64,000 nucleotides of DNA from Dyella amyloliquefaciens (GCF_004296575.1 NZ_SAYT01000002.1:248001-312000); one strand, 5' to 3'. Counted from the stretch's first letter, positions 19,414-28,756 are shown. Notes: generated by a model from the sequence alone, not told the origin. Program-made: numbers and translations.

Positions 19414-20813
19414 CCGATGGAAATGCCGGCCACCTTGCCGTTGGCGTCCAGCTCCACACCGAAGGGAAGACTGTTGCCGGGACCGAAGTCGATCCGGTAG
19501 TCGTTCCAGACGCGGTTCTTTTCCTTGTCCGGGCGTTGCCCCTTGTAGATGAAGGAAGACGGCGCACCGAATGGCGACAGCTGTTTGGCCATGCGCGGCG
19601 AAAGCCCAGAATCCATCTTCGCCTTCAGCCTGTCGTCGAACATGGAAAGATCGTCGCCCCTGCCCTGCAGCCGGGCGAATGCCTGGCGCGCCACGTCTGT
19701 TATCGCAGGGACTTCACCGGCAGCGGGCTTGCGCGCGCCAGCGGCAAGATCCGGATATAGCGCCTCGAACGTCGCCGTCACCAGCATCTGCCCCGGCTCC
19801 GGATTGTCGCCCACATTGGTGAACGCGATGATCTGGATGCCCTGCTTCGGAAAATACTGGTTCGACGTGGTGAACCCGAACGAACCACCGGTATGGCCGA
19901 TGCGCGGCTGATCGTCGAGGGTGTCGACGAACAGGCCCAGGCCGTAGTCCGTGCTTCCCGCCGCAGGCGTTGTCATCAGCGCGTAGTCCGCGGGGCGCAC
20001 GATTTTTCCGCCCTGCAGCGCTACGTTCCAGCGCTCCAGATCCGACACGGTGGACACCAGGTTGCCCGCGGCCCAGCCCACCGTGGCATGGATGGTCGGC
20101 GCCAGCCCGAGTTTGCCATCCACATGTCGATAGCCCTTCGCCATGCCCGCCACGCGCGCCTCGTCAGCGACCGTCGTCGTGTGGGTCATGCCTGCCGTCG
20201 CCAGCAGATGCGTCCTTACGTAGTGCTCGTACGACTCGTGCGACGTCACCTCGATCACCCGGCCCAGCAATACGTAGCCGCTGTTGGAATAGGACCAGCG
20301 CGTGCCGGGCGGAAAATCCAGCGGCCGGTCCTTGATGCGCGCCATGATCTGGCCGAACGTCGCCGGCTTGACGGCCCACGCCTCGACGTCGGGCCCGTCG
20401 AGATATTCCGGCATGCCGCTGGTGTGGGACAGCAGCTGTTTCAGCGTCACTTCCTTCGCGTGTGGCGCATCCGGCAGATAGGTAGCCAGCGTGGCGTTGA
20501 TATCGAGTTTCCCGGCCTCCTGCAGCTGGAGGATCGCGGCGGCCGTGAACTGCTTGGTGATGGAGCCTATTTCGAAATGCGTCGTCGTGATCGCAGGCGT
20601 GTTGCGCTCGCGATCGCTTAGGCCATACGCGTGAACGTAGAGCGGCGCGCCGTACCGATAGATCGCAATGGTCGCGCCTGGCGTGCCCGTACGCTGCAGC
20701 ACCACCTGCGCGTCAGCATCGATGCGGCTGGCCAGCGCCGGGTCGATCGATGGCGAGGACGCCATGGCCGCAGGGGCAAGCAAGGCCATCCAGCACAGGT
20801 AACGACGACGCAT
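19410..20813 (-). CDS. Exported serine hydrolase, class C beta-lactamase family
   Basis: Periplasmic or secreted hydrolase of 467 residues with a Sec signal (about 1-18, Ala-rich end). The penicillin-binding/AmpC-type triad is complete: Ser84-x-x-Lys87 in GSITKQFT, the Tyr-Ser-Asn motif in WSYSNSGY and HTGG in GHTGGSFGF. Family members act as esterases, D-amino-acid peptidases or beta-lactam hydrolases; with a C-terminal extension of about 110 residues after the catalytic domain this is more likely an esterase/peptidase than a true AmpC. The ATG at 20813 starts a normal signal peptide; 59 codons of upstream frame were rejected because they overlap the aat promoter region and lack a signal. 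Divergent from aat. Confidence 0.87.
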   Translation of the reverse strand: MRRRYLCWMALLAPAAMASSPSIDPALASRIDADAQVVLQRTGTPGATIAIYRYGAPLYVHAYGLSDRERNTPAITTTHFEIGSITKQFTAAAILQLQEAGKLDINATLATYLPDAPHAKEVTLKQLLSHTSGMPEYLDGPDVEAWAVKPATFGQIMARIKDRPLDFPPGTRWSYSNSGYVLLGRVIEVTSHESYEHYVRTHLLATAGMTHTTTVADEARVAGMAKGYRHVDGKLGLAPTIHATVGWAAGNLVSTVSDLERWNVALQGGKIVRPADYALMTTPAAGSTDYGLGLFVDTLDDQPRIGHTGGSFGFTTSNQYFPKQGIQIIAFTNVGDNPEPGQMLVTATFEALYPDLAAGARKPAAGEVPAITDVARQAFARLQGRGDDLSMFDDRLKAKMDSGLSPRMAKQLSPFGAPSSFIYKGQRPDKEKNRVWNDYRIDFGPGNSLPFGVELDANGKVAGISIG

Positions 20814-20913
20814 GCCAACTCCGTGGACGCAAGGGTGGGACATGCTAACCACATCGCCGTGCCGGTAGCATGTACCGACATCCCCGACTCGCCCTACCGA
20901 TGATCCAGGCGCC

Positions 20914-21645
20914 ATGATTCGACTGCCCCTGCTCGATACGGCCAAGCCGGAGCATTTTCCGGACCCGCGCAAGGCATTGGACGAGCCCAACGGCCTGCTC
21001 GCATTCGGCGGCGATCTCTCGCCGCGCCGCCTGCTTGCGGCCTACGCGCAGGGCATCTTCCCCTGGTTCAACGAAGACGAGCCGTTGCTGTGGTGGTCGC
21101 CCGACCCACGCTGCGTCTTTCATACCCCGGCACTGAACCCCAACCGCAGCCTGCGCCGTCGCCTTGCGCAGGTGTCGTGGCACATCACCGTGGACCACGC
21201 ATTTCGAGAGGTGGTGGAAGCCTGCGCCGCACCGCGCCCCGGCCAGAGCGGCACGTGGATCGTGCCCGCCATGGTCGAGGCCTATACGCGGCTGCATGCG
21301 CTCGGGCACGCGCACAGCGTCGAGGTCTGGGAACAGGAACGACTGGTCGGCGGCATCTACGGCATTGCCGTCGGCCGCCTGTTCTGCGGCGAATCGATGT
21401 TCAGTCGCGAGAGTGGCGGCTCGCGCGTCGCGCTCGCCGCACTCGCCCAACTGCTACGCCAGTGGGACTTTCCGTGGATCGACGCGCAGGTGACCAATGC
21501 CCACCTGCTGGCGTTGGGCGCAGTGGAATACCCACGCCCACAGTTCCTGCGCACCGTGAGCCAGCTCGCCCACCTGCCAGGACAGCCGGGCCCGTGGAAG
21601 GAGTTCACGCCGCTGGCCCAGGTGCTTCCTTCAGGCAGCCGCTGA
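20914..21645 (+). CDS. aat: Leucyl/phenylalanyl-tRNA--protein transferase
   Basis: Adds Leu or Phe from aminoacyl-tRNA to proteins with N-terminal Arg or Lys, marking them for ClpS/ClpAP degradation (N-end rule). At 243 residues it has the family landmarks: FPDPRKAL..PNGLLAFGGDL near the N-terminus, YAQGIFPWF, LWWSPDPR, SGTWI, and GGIYGIAVGRLFCGESMFS. The last 15 bases overlap the 3' end of the convergent isochorismatase-family gene. No clpA or infA, frequent partners elsewhere, lies nearby. Confidence 0.97.
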   Translation: MIRLPLLDTAKPEHFPDPRKALDEPNGLLAFGGDLSPRRLLAAYAQGIFPWFNEDEPLLWWSPDPRCVFHTPALNPNRSLRRRLAQVSWHITVDHAFREVVEACAAPRPGQSGTWIVPAMVEAYTRLHALGHAHSVEVWEQERLVGGIYGIAVGRLFCGESMFSRESGGSRVALAALAQLLRQWDFPWIDAQVTNAHLLALGAVEYPRPQFLRTVSQLAHLPGQPGPWKEFTPLAQVLPSGSR

Positions 21646-22272
21646 AGCCTGGCGCGACTGCGCGGCCCGGTACGAACCCAGGATGTCACCGCGCTCCGGC
21701 ACTTCGCCCGTAGCCAGCGCCTGCAGCCACTCGTTCGTACCCAGCACCGCCGCGAACCGCGAATGCTCGACCACGCTGAACACGCGATGGATCTCCTCGG
21801 CACTCGCGTAACCGGCGCGGTTGGCGTACGAGACGGCACCGGAGGCATCGTGCACGAACTCGACCGACAAGCCGCGATCGAACGCATGCTTGATGGTGGT
21901 GTCGTTGCAGTTGTGGGTCATGTAACCCACGACGGTCACCGTGTCGATGGCATGCGCCTCCAGCCATGCGGCCAGGCCGGTGTCGCTGAAGGCACTGGGC
22001 AGCGGCTTGTTGAACAGCGCGTCGCGATGGCGCCAGGCGACCTCATCGTGCAACTGCCAGCCATGGCTGCCCACGGAGAATGCCGGTCCGTTCGCGGGTG
22101 AATCCTGCTGGATCACGATCACCGGCACGCCCGCCGCCGTGGCGGCGTCCATGATCCGGGTGATGTTGGCCAGCGAGCCGGACGAAGGCGGGTATTCGAT
22201 CTGCAGGTTGCCGGTGAAGTACTCGTTCTGCACGTCGACCACGATCAGCGCGCGGCGGGGAGAGACAGCCAT
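21631..22272 (-). CDS. Isochorismatase-family cysteine hydrolase
   Basis: Cytosolic hydrolase of 213 residues with the catalytic triad Asp13 (LIVVDVQNEYF), Lys89 (LFNKPLPSAF) and Cys122 in GYMTHNCNDTT. This fold includes isochorismatases, nicotinamidases and N-carbamoylsarcosine amidases; the cis-peptide region and the Asn-Cys in place of the common x-Cys-Val do not single out one substrate. The ATG at 22272 has GAGCTG a few bases upstream. It is divergent from a GlxA-type regulator with a gap of about 113 bases; such pairs (hydrolase plus DJ-1/AraC regulator) are common and suggest that the regulator controls it. Confidence 0.85.
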   Translation of the reverse strand: MAVSPRRALIVVDVQNEYFTGNLQIEYPPSSGSLANITRIMDAATAAGVPVIVIQQDSPANGPAFSVGSHGWQLHDEVAWRHRDALFNKPLPSAFSDTGLAAWLEAHAIDTVTVVGYMTHNCNDTTIKHAFDRGLSVEFVHDASGAVSYANRAGYASAEEIHRVFSVVEHSRFAAVLGTNEWLQALATGEVPERGDILGSYRAAQSRQASAAA

Positions 22273-22385
22273 GGCACAGCTCCTTGCGTGTTTGGATGGA
22301 GTGCATGGTGCGCCGGCGGCGCACTTGCACACGAGTGGCCTGAAGGACAATGATCGATGTGATCGGGCCACCAGGAATATCCCTC

Positions 22386-23345
22386 ATGCGACGCATACGC
22401 ATCGCCGTGGTTGCCTTCGAGGGCATCCTTCCGTTCCATCTTTCCGTGCCCTGCGCGGTGTTCCAGTCACCCTCGCCGGAAGGCAGTTCGCCGTTCCGCC
22501 TGCGCGTGTGCTCGGCCGAAGGGCGACGCCTCACCAGTGCCGCGGGCTTTTCCATCGGCACGGACTACGGATTGGACGAACTGGCGCACGCGGACGTCAT
22601 CATCGTGCCCTCCTGGCGCGACCCGGCCGAAATACCGCCGCAGGCGCTGCTGCTGCAGCTGCGCAAGGCCGCGGCGCGGGGCAAACGTGTGGTCGGCCTG
22701 TGCCTGGGCGCCTATGTACTGGCCCACGCCGGCCTGCTCGATGGCCGGCAGGCCACCACCCACTGGGGCTGGGCGAACGATCTGGCCGAGCGCTTTCCCC
22801 AAGTACAGGTCGATGCCGATGTGCTCTACGTCGATGAAGGCAACATCGTGACCTCGGCCGGTGCCGCCGCCGGCATCGACTGCTGCCTGCATCTGGTGCG
22901 CGAGATGCTGGGTGCGGACATGGCCAATCGCATCGCCCGGCGCATGGTCGTACCGCCGTTCCGTCGCGGCGGGCAGGCGCAGTTCATCGAACAACCGATG
23001 CCCGAGGCGCCGTCCGATCGCCGCATGGCCCGATTGCTCGAACAGGTGCAGCGCCACCTCGACCAGGAGCACAGCCTGGACGACATCGCGGAAAAGGCCG
23101 CGATGAGTCGCCGCAGCTTCACCCGCCACTTCCGCCAGCTCACCGGCAGCAGTTTCGGCGACTGGCTGTTGTCGCAACGCCTGAGCGAAGCACAGCGCCT
23201 GCTCGAGACCACCCAGCTGCCGCTGGAGCGCATCGCCGCGACGATCGGGCTGGGCTCACCGGTAACCTTGCGGCAACACTTCCAGCGTGCCTACCGCACC
23301 TCACCCACGCAGTACCGACGCACGTTCTGCGCCTCCCTCGGGTAG
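22386..23345 (+). CDS. GlxA-family transcriptional regulator (DJ-1/PfpI plus AraC HTH)
   Basis: Transcription factor of 320 residues: an N-terminal DJ-1/PfpI-like domain (about 1-185), with the elbow cysteine in VVGLCLGAYVLA and the following THWGWANDLAERFP segment, and a C-terminal AraC DNA-binding domain (about 215-315) with two helix-turn-helix units. The second AraC motif ends with the usual PTQYRRTF. The DJ-1 half usually senses a small ligand and is not thought to be catalytic in these regulators. ATG 22386 was preferred over one 12 codons earlier because AGGA lies about 9 bases before it and the domain starts there. Likely controls the divergent isochorismatase-family gene (inference). 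Confidence 0.87.
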   Translation: MRRIRIAVVAFEGILPFHLSVPCAVFQSPSPEGSSPFRLRVCSAEGRRLTSAAGFSIGTDYGLDELAHADVIIVPSWRDPAEIPPQALLLQLRKAAARGKRVVGLCLGAYVLAHAGLLDGRQATTHWGWANDLAERFPQVQVDADVLYVDEGNIVTSAGAAAGIDCCLHLVREMLGADMANRIARRMVVPPFRRGGQAQFIEQPMPEAPSDRRMARLLEQVQRHLDQEHSLDDIAEKAAMSRRSFTRHFRQLTGSSFGDWLLSQRLSEAQRLLETTQLPLERIAATIGLGSPVTLRQHFQRAYRTSPTQYRRTFCASLG

Positions 23346-23429
23346 CGTATTGCGGCCGGGCTCCAGCAGAACGAAGCCGTTATTTCCCGGGAGAGATCAT
23401 GACCCGGCAAGCAGAGAGCGCGCGACACC

Positions 23430-24107
23430 TCAGGCGACGACAAAGCCCCACACCTTGAGCAGTTCGTGGATGCCGTTGATGACGAACTGCACGCCGATGC
23501 ATACCAGCAGGAAACCCATCAGGCGCGCCAGCGCATCGATGCCCGTCTCGCCCAGCCACTTCATGATGCTGGTGGCGCCGCGCAGGCAAAGCCAGAACAC
23601 CAGGGCGAACAACAGCGTCGTGGTGATCGCCACGGCGTGCATCATCGGCGTGAACAGCACGCCATTCTCGGAGGCCGCCGCCGAAGCACTGATGATGAAG
23701 GCGATGGTGCCCGGGCCGGTCGTGCACGGCATGGTGAGCGGAATGAACGCGATATCCGGCAGCTTGGCCGTCGATTCGTGCGAGGCCATCTCCGCCTGCA
23801 CTTCGTCCTCCGCCACGCGCGCCGGGGGAAACAGCATGCCGAAACCGATATAGCTGACGATCAGGCCACCGGCGACGCGCAGGCCAGGGATCGAAATGCC
23901 GAACCCACTGATCACCGCATTGCCAGCGTAGAAACACACCAGCAGCACGACGATCGAATAGATCGTGGCCCGGTTGATCTGTCGATTACGCTCCGCCGCG
24001 GGATAGCGCCCCGTTAACGCGAGCAGCACCGTGGCGCTGGTCAGTGGGTTGGCAATAGGCAGGAGGCCCAACAGGCCGAAGGCAACGTAATCCAGGAAGG
24101 CAAGCAT
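23430..24107 (-). CDS. MarC family integral membrane protein
   Basis: Six-helix inner-membrane protein of 225 residues. Family motifs: the N-terminal LLPIANPLTSATVLLALT (NP-x-G/T-like turn), a central GFGMLFPPAR segment before a charged loop, and PLTMPCTTGPGTIAFII in the fourth helix region, which is the MarC signature (PLaxPxxxGPGxi). The name comes from the multiple antibiotic resistance locus, but a role in resistance was not confirmed and the function is unknown. It stands alone: the gene after it on the plus strand side is separate and the HD-GYP gene is 135 bases upstream. Confidence 0.9.
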   Translation of the reverse strand: MLAFLDYVAFGLLGLLPIANPLTSATVLLALTGRYPAAERNRQINRATIYSIVVLLVCFYAGNAVISGFGISIPGLRVAGGLIVSYIGFGMLFPPARVAEDEVQAEMASHESTAKLPDIAFIPLTMPCTTGPGTIAFIISASAAASENGVLFTPMMHAVAITTTLLFALVFWLCLRGATSIMKWLGETGIDALARLMGFLLVCIGVQFVINGIHELLKVWGFVVA

Positions 24108-24242
24108 GGACTTCCACTCCCAATACGGTGAGCACAGCCTAACGGCGACGCCCGGACGTTAGAAGCATCCGCTTTCTGCCAGTGGCGCCTCGGGCCCCAT
24201 GATGGCCGCCGATGATTGCAGCTCGCCTGCCAGGCCAGTCGC

Positions 24243-25061
24243 TCAGTGGCTCGCCACCGGATCCAGCCCAATCGCCTTCAGCTCGTCGTAGTGCCGCAGG
24301 AACAGCGCCACCATGTCCGGATCCAGCTGGCCGCCCGCCGCCTTGCGCAGATAATCGATCACTTCGTCCTCGGGCCAAGCGGGCTTGTAGACGCGCGGGA
24401 AACTCAAGGCATCCCATACGTCGACCACGCTGAAGATGCGCGCCGCGAGTGGAATGTCTTCGCCACCCAATCCACGCGGATAACCCGTGCCGTCCCACCG
24501 TTCATGGTGCGCATACGGAATGTCGATCGCTGGACGCAGGAACGCGGTGCGCATGAGCAGGTCACGCCCCAGCGTGGGATGCGTACGCATCACGGCGGTT
24601 TCTTCAGGGGTAAGCGGCCCCGGCTTCACCAGGATGGCATCCGGCAACGCCAGCTTGCCGATATCGTGGAGCAGCGCCCCGAATCGCACGTTGCGCAAAC
24701 TGTCGCCCTCGAGTCCGGCGATGCGCGCGAGTGCCACCGTCATGCGCATGACGCGCTCGGAATGATCTCGGGTTTCCTTGTGCCGGGCGTCCATGGCGGA
24801 TACCAGCACGCGCAACGACTGCTCGTTGCCGCCAAGCAACATGTGATTGAGTCGATCCAGCCGGCGCATGTCGCGCCCGATCAGCCAGTACAGCAACGCC
24901 CCGGTAAGCACCACGAAGATGGCGCCCTTCAGGCTGTGCAGCCAACCCAGCGTGCGCTCGTCGTAGCCCAGCGAAAACACCAGGCGATCGGACAGGTAGA
25001 CCCATGCCAACGCCAGCGTCACATAAATGGCAACAGTGCGAATTTGTGGCCTGACGGTCAC
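24243..25061 (-). CDS. Membrane-anchored HD-GYP domain protein (c-di-GMP phosphodiesterase)
   Basis: Probable c-di-GMP phosphodiesterase of 272 residues starting with GTG behind a strong GGAGG site. Two membrane helices (about 9-30 and 46-62) form a hairpin with almost no periplasmic loop; the AWVYLSDR opening is common in signalling proteins. The HD-GYP domain (about 80-265) has the metal-binding His132-Asp133 in LLHDIGKLALPD, the HHERWDGTGYPRGL motif (His185-His186, GYP at 193-195), and FSVVDVWDAL after it. All catalytic landmarks are intact, so activity is expected. With the diguanylate cyclase at 9.2-12.3 kb the window holds one enzyme for each direction of c-di-GMP turnover. Confidence 0.92.
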   Translation of the reverse strand: MTVRPQIRTVAIYVTLALAWVYLSDRLVFSLGYDERTLGWLHSLKGAIFVVLTGALLYWLIGRDMRRLDRLNHMLLGGNEQSLRVLVSAMDARHKETRDHSERVMRMTVALARIAGLEGDSLRNVRFGALLHDIGKLALPDAILVKPGPLTPEETAVMRTHPTLGRDLLMRTAFLRPAIDIPYAHHERWDGTGYPRGLGGEDIPLAARIFSVVDVWDALSFPRVYKPAWPEDEVIDYLRKAAGGQLDPDMVALFLRHYDELKAIGLDPVASH

Positions 25062-25168
25062 CGTTCCTCCCTATTCGCCGTCCCGGCATCCGCCCGGAAC
25101 TGTCACAGCGCGTGCAGCATACCCGTAGACGTGGCGCCTGCCAGGCGACCCAGTCACGCTCCCGTGGA

Positions 25169-25462
25169 TCATGCGTCATCCGGCTCGAGCAGGACATCCA
25201 CCGATTGTCCTGCGCCCAGCTCGGCAGCCATGGCGAGCGACTCTTCCAGCAACAGCCAGAAGCCGCCCGCACGCTCCACCACGAGCGCACGAAACGTCTG
25301 TCCATTGAGGCTGCCACGGACACGATGTCCATGGCCGCATCGCCACAACGGACGCGCCGGCGTGGACCATTTGGTAATCGGATCGAACGGTAACGGCACC
25401 AGCCATTGCTTCTGCCCACTCTGAACAACGGCACGAAACGCTACTGCGCGATGCCTGTTCAT
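25169..25462 (-). CDS. DUF1905 domain protein
   Basis: Protein of 97 residues matching DUF1905: FRAVVQ at the start, WLVPLPFDP, then HRVRGSLNGQTFRALVV with the typical V-x-G-x-[LI]-[NG]-G pattern, a GGFWLLL strand and a C-terminal AAELGAGQSVDVLLEPDD that fits G-D/S-x-V-x-V-x-L-E-x-D. The fold is a small beta barrel of unknown function, often found alone or fused to a YdeI-type bacteriocin-resistance domain. It begins 16 bases after the methyltransferase stop codon on the same strand and may be translated from the same message. Confidence 0.85.
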   Translation of the reverse strand: MNRHRAVAFRAVVQSGQKQWLVPLPFDPITKWSTPARPLWRCGHGHRVRGSLNGQTFRALVVERAGGFWLLLEESLAMAAELGAGQSVDVLLEPDDA

Positions 25463-25478
25463 TCCCTGCCCCCAAGGC

Positions 25479-26147
25479 TTACCCCGCCATGAAGATAACG
25501 GACGCGGGCTTGCCTGTGTGAGGGTGGATGGGCTCTTTCAGGTCGACAAGCCGCAAACCGGCACCCCGGAAGCTGGCCATCCAGCCGTCCAGGGTGCGGA
25601 AGTACCACGGGGCTGGCTCGCCGAAGCCCTCGCCGCAACCGGCCCAGGAACCTTCGCGCCAGCCATCGCGGTAGGGCTCCACGCCAGCCGACCAGGGATG
25701 GATCGTCTGCACCAGCAGCACCCCGCCCGTCTCCAGCAAGCCAGGGACGGCTGCCAGCAAGCCATCGACCGAGGCATGCCCCAGCAGGGAGAAATTGCAT
25801 ACCACGACATCCGCGCGCTCATGCAAGGCACCGGCGGCCACGTCTTCATAGGACATGACCCTGAACGAGCCACCGCCCTGCTTCTGCGCGGCGTCCACCA
25901 GCGACGGCACGACATCCACGCCCGTCACCTCGATGCCTGTCGCGGCCAGCATCCTGGCGAGCCAGCCCTCGCCGCAGCCCAGGTCGATCACCTTGCGTGG
26001 CGTGCGCGAAAGCACAGCCTCGACGATGGCCCGGTCGGTCACCAGCTTGCGGCTTTCGATGACGCCGCCACGCACGGCACGTTCCCATGCCTGCGCGTTG
26101 GCCTGCCAGGCGTCGAGGATGAGTGCTTCGCTCGCGACGCCGTTCAT
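25479..26147 (-). CDS. Class I SAM-dependent methyltransferase
   Basis: Soluble methyltransferase of 222 residues. Motif I is VIDLGCGEGW (about 53-62), followed by VTGVDVVPSLVD (motif II, with the acidic residue binding the SAM ribose) and a C-terminal part that contains HPWSAGVEPYRDGW. The substrate cannot be inferred; the sequence resembles general 'methyltransferase type 11/12' proteins. It lies 8 bases downstream of ispG, so the two are likely on one transcript with DUF1905 behind. Confidence 0.85.
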   Translation of the reverse strand: MNGVASEALILDAWQANAQAWERAVRGGVIESRKLVTDRAIVEAVLSRTPRKVIDLGCGEGWLARMLAATGIEVTGVDVVPSLVDAAQKQGGGSFRVMSYEDVAAGALHERADVVVCNFSLLGHASVDGLLAAVPGLLETGGVLLVQTIHPWSAGVEPYRDGWREGSWAGCGEGFGEPAPWYFRTLDGWMASFRGAGLRLVDLKEPIHPHTGKPASVIFMAG

Positions 26148-26155
26148 GCGTCGCT

Positions 26156-27412
26156 TCAGCCAGCCCGGCTGGCGTACTTGGTGGCCACGTAGTTGTCGAG
26201 GATGCCGATGAACTCGTTGGCGATGTTGTCGCCACGCAAGGTCATGGCCTTCTCGCCATCAATGAATACGGGTGCCGAAGGCGCCTCGCCATTGCCCGGC
26301 AGCGAGATGCCGATATTGGCGTGCTTGGATTCGCCCGGGCCATTGACCACGCAACCCATCACGGCGAGCGTGAGGTTCTCCACGCCGTCGTACTTCACGC
26401 GCCACAGCGGCATCTGCTCGCGCACGTGCGACTGCACGGTACGGGCCAGTTCCTGGAAGAATTCGCTGGTGGTGCGACCGCAGCCCGGGCAGGCCGTGAC
26501 CAGCGGGGTGAACGCACGCAGGCCCATGGTCTGCAGCAGCTCCTGCGCCACGATCACCTCGCCGGTGCGCGACGCGCCCGGCTCGGGCGTCAGCGAGATG
26601 CGGATGGTGTCGCCGATGCCTTCCTGCAGCAGCACGGCCAGTGCAGCGGACGACGCCGTGATGCCCTTGGAGCCCATGCCGGCCTCGGTCAGGCCCAGGT
26701 GCAGCGCATAGTCGCAGCGGCCGGCGATATCGCGATACACCGCGATCAGCTCCTGCACGCCCGAGACCTTGCACGAAAGAATGATGCGATCGCGCGGCAG
26801 GCCGATGTCCTCGGCGCGAATCGCCGAATCCAGCGCCGAACGGATCAGCGCCTCGCGCGCCACATGCGACGCATCCCAGGGCTCGGCACGCTTGTGGTTC
26901 TCGTCCATCAGCATGGCGACCATGGACTGGTCGAGCGAACCCCAGTTCGCACCGATGCGCACCGGCTTGTCATAGCGCAGCGCCATCTCGATGATCGAAG
27001 CGAACTGGCTGTCCTTCTTCTTGCCGAAACCGACGTTGCCGGGATTGATGCGGTACTTCGCCAGCGCCTCGGCGCAGGCCGGCTCGGCTTCGAGCAGTTG
27101 GTGACCGTTGTAGTGGAAGTCGCCGATGATCGGCACGTCCACGCCCATCATGGCCAGCTTGTCGCGGATGCGCGGCACCGCGGCCGCGGCGGCCGGCGTA
27201 TTGACCGTGATGCGCACCAGCTCGGAACCCGCGCGGGCCAGCTCGGCAATCTGCCTGGCGGTGCTCGACGGGTCTTCGGTGTCGGTATTGGTCATCGACT
27301 GCACCACGATGGGTGCGCCACCGCCGACCGTGATCTTGCCGATCTTGACGCCGACACTCGGACGACGCGAAGCGGGCTGGGCGGAACGGGGGGAGGAAGA
27401 CTGGTCGCTCAT
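26156..27412 (-). CDS. ispG: 4-hydroxy-3-methylbut-2-en-1-yl diphosphate synthase (flavodoxin/ferredoxin)
   Basis: Seventh enzyme of the MEP isoprenoid pathway: it converts MEcPP to HMBPP with two electrons through a [4Fe-4S] cluster. The 418-residue protein has the N-terminal TIM barrel (opening with [20 protein letters not shown], then MTNTDTED) and the C-terminal cluster domain with cysteines in TACPGCGRT and [10 protein letters not shown], plus the family's EPGASRTGE segment. The open frame continues 73 codons upstream, but ATG 27412 aligns with known starts. Divergent from fnr across 200 bases. The N-terminal ~20 residues are Ser/Pro/Arg-rich and probably disordered. Confidence 0.97.
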   Translation of the reverse strand: MSDQSSSPRSAQPASRRPSVGVKIGKITVGGGAPIVVQSMTNTDTEDPSSTARQIAELARAGSELVRITVNTPAAAAAVPRIRDKLAMMGVDVPIIGDFHYNGHQLLEAEPACAEALAKYRINPGNVGFGKKKDSQFASIIEMALRYDKPVRIGANWGSLDQSMVAMLMDENHKRAEPWDASHVAREALIRSALDSAIRAEDIGLPRDRIILSCKVSGVQELIAVYRDIAGRCDYALHLGLTEAGMGSKGITASSAALAVLLQEGIGDTIRISLTPEPGASRTGEVIVAQELLQTMGLRAFTPLVTACPGCGRTTSEFFQELARTVQSHVREQMPLWRVKYDGVENLTLAVMGCVVNGPGESKHANIGISLPGNGEAPSAPVFIDGEKAMTLRGDNIANEFIGILDNYVATKYASRAG

Positions 27413-27612
27413 GGATGGATTCGGCTGCACTTCGGGGCCGCGGGCGGGTGCGGCAACTGCAAGAGGATAACCGAATGCCCCGGGCCGCCCTAGCAAGCCG
27501 GAAACGTGGTTCAGCGATGCGGCATAAACGCGCAGCACAGCCATTCCCGTCCCGCTTGCGAGGATCATGGCGCCCTGGATACCGAGCAAGGACCAGGAGG
27601 CCTCAGCGCACC

Positions 27613-28353
27613 ATGCTTCAGACATATTCACGCCAGGATGGCGCCAACCGCATGACCCCTTCGCCCTCCTGTGCAGGCTGCGGACATGCCTCCGTCTGCC
27701 AGGCCAGCGGCTATGACCGCGCCGAGCTCTCGGGCCTGCGCCATATCGCCGAACGCATCGGCCCGCTGCGCACCGGGGAGTACCTCTACCGCCCCATGTC
27801 GCCGTTCCGCGCGCTCTATGCCGTCCAGTCGGGCATGGCCAAGACGGTGGCGGTGGACGTGGCGGGCCGCGAACAGGTGCTGGCCTTCCATCTGCCGGGT
27901 GAAATGATCGGCCTGGACGCTATCGATCGCGAGCTGCACGAGAACGCCGTGGTGGCGCTGGGCAAGACCCAGTTCTGCCGCTTCCCGTATTCAGCCGTGC
28001 GCCAGGTCGCCATGGAGCAGCCGGAGGTGCCCTGGCATCTCATGAATGCCGCGAGCCATCGCATCTCCCGCCTGCAGCTCAGTGGCGGCAACTACCTGGC
28101 CGAAGAGCGCTTCGCCGCCTTTCTGGTCGACATGCGCGATCGCCGTGCGTTGCTGGGCCTGTCCGCCGACTACCTGCCTCTGCCGATGTCCCGCGCCGAT
28201 ATCGGCAATCACCTGCGCCTCACCACGGAAACGGTGAGCCGCCTGCTGGGCCGCTTCCGCCAGCGCGACCTGGTGGCCCTCGACCGCCACGGCCTGCACG
28301 TGCTCAACCTGCCTGCCCTGCGCGAACTCGGGCAGTCGCTGCTGATGAGCTGA
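27613..28353 (+). CDS. fnr: FNR-type oxygen-sensing transcriptional regulator
   Basis: CRP/FNR-family regulator of 246 residues. Counting from ATG 27613, the cysteines fall at 20, 23, 29 and 122, which are exactly the positions of the [4Fe-4S] ligands in E. coli FNR (250 residues). That agreement also supports this start over the ATG 13 codons later, and GGAGG lies upstream. The cyclic-nucleotide-like beta roll (about 35-150) lacks cAMP-binding residues. The recognition helix contains [13 protein letters not shown], whose Glu-x-x-Ser-Arg specifies TTGAT-N4-ATCAA sites. It should switch anaerobic or microaerobic genes, with the cluster lost in oxygen. I saw no perfect FNR site in its own upstream gap. 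Targets are unknown. Confidence 0.93.
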   Translation: MLQTYSRQDGANRMTPSPSCAGCGHASVCQASGYDRAELSGLRHIAERIGPLRTGEYLYRPMSPFRALYAVQSGMAKTVAVDVAGREQVLAFHLPGEMIGLDAIDRELHENAVVALGKTQFCRFPYSAVRQVAMEQPEVPWHLMNAASHRISRLQLSGGNYLAEERFAAFLVDMRDRRALLGLSADYLPLPMSRADIGNHLRLTTETVSRLLGRFRQRDLVALDRHGLHVLNLPALRELGQSLLMS

Positions 28354-28361
28354 CGCGATCA

Positions 28362-28390
28362 CCGCAGGGGCGCGGACTGCGCTCCTGCGG
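28362..28390. terminator. Possible bidirectional hairpin between fnr and the GFA gene
   Basis: An inverted repeat, CCGCAGG-g-GCGC then GCGC-t-CCTGCGG with a five-base loop, lies between two convergent stop codons (fnr at 28353 and the GFA gene at 28406). Stem pairing is good apart from one G-T pair, but there is no T-run on either side, so termination is only likely. Confidence 0.4.
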
Positions 28391-28405
28391 GCCAGTGGCA
28401 CGCTT

Positions 28406-28756
28406 TCACATCAGGTGAAGCCCGTCGAACGAACGCCGTTCCATGGACGCCAGGTCCACGCCTTCCAGGCAACGCACGTTGACGGCCACCATCTCCGCAC
28501 CCGTCTTCGGATCCTTGCCATAGGCAAAAGGCTGGCATCCACACTGCGTGCAGAAGCGATGGTCGATCACGTGCCGGTTGAACTGATAGCTCGACAAGGC
28601 ATCGTCGGCCGCGTGCAGGTGAAACTGCTCGCGCGGCACGAACCACAGCAGGAACCCCTTGCGGCTGCAGTGCGTGCAATTGCACTCCACCACGCCGGCG
28701 GGATCGCCTTCTACCTCGAAGGTGACGCGCCCGCAATGACAACTACCCTTCTGCAT
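28406..28756 (-). CDS. GFA family protein (CENP-V/GFA zinc-binding fold)
   Basis: Small zinc protein of 116 residues. The GFA pattern is complete: Cys6 and Cys8 (GSCHCGR), Cys25, Cys27 and Cys30 (ECNCTHC), then Cys69, Cys72 and Cys74 (FCTQCGC). The family is named after glutathione-dependent formaldehyde-activating enzyme, but most members have no proven activity. The start overlaps the 3' end of the acetyl-CoA hydrolase gene by 14 bases, so the two are probably co-transcribed. Confidence 0.92.
   Translation of the reverse strand: MQKGSCHCGRVTFEVEGDPAGVVECNCTHCSRKGFLLWFVPREQFHLHAADDALSSYQFNRHVIDHRFCTQCGCQPFAYGKDPKTGAEMVAVNVRCLEGVDLASMERRSFDGLHLM

Noticed and set aside
19410-20813. Serine hydrolase as a chromosomal AmpC beta-lactamase
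   Set aside because: The S-x-x-K, YSN and HTGG motifs are shared by the whole esterase/peptidase/AmpC group. The C-terminal extension and lack of ampR argue against calling a resistance gene.
27413-27612. FNR-type site searched in the ispG-fnr gap
   Set aside because: No TTGAT-N4-ATCAA or close match found by eye.
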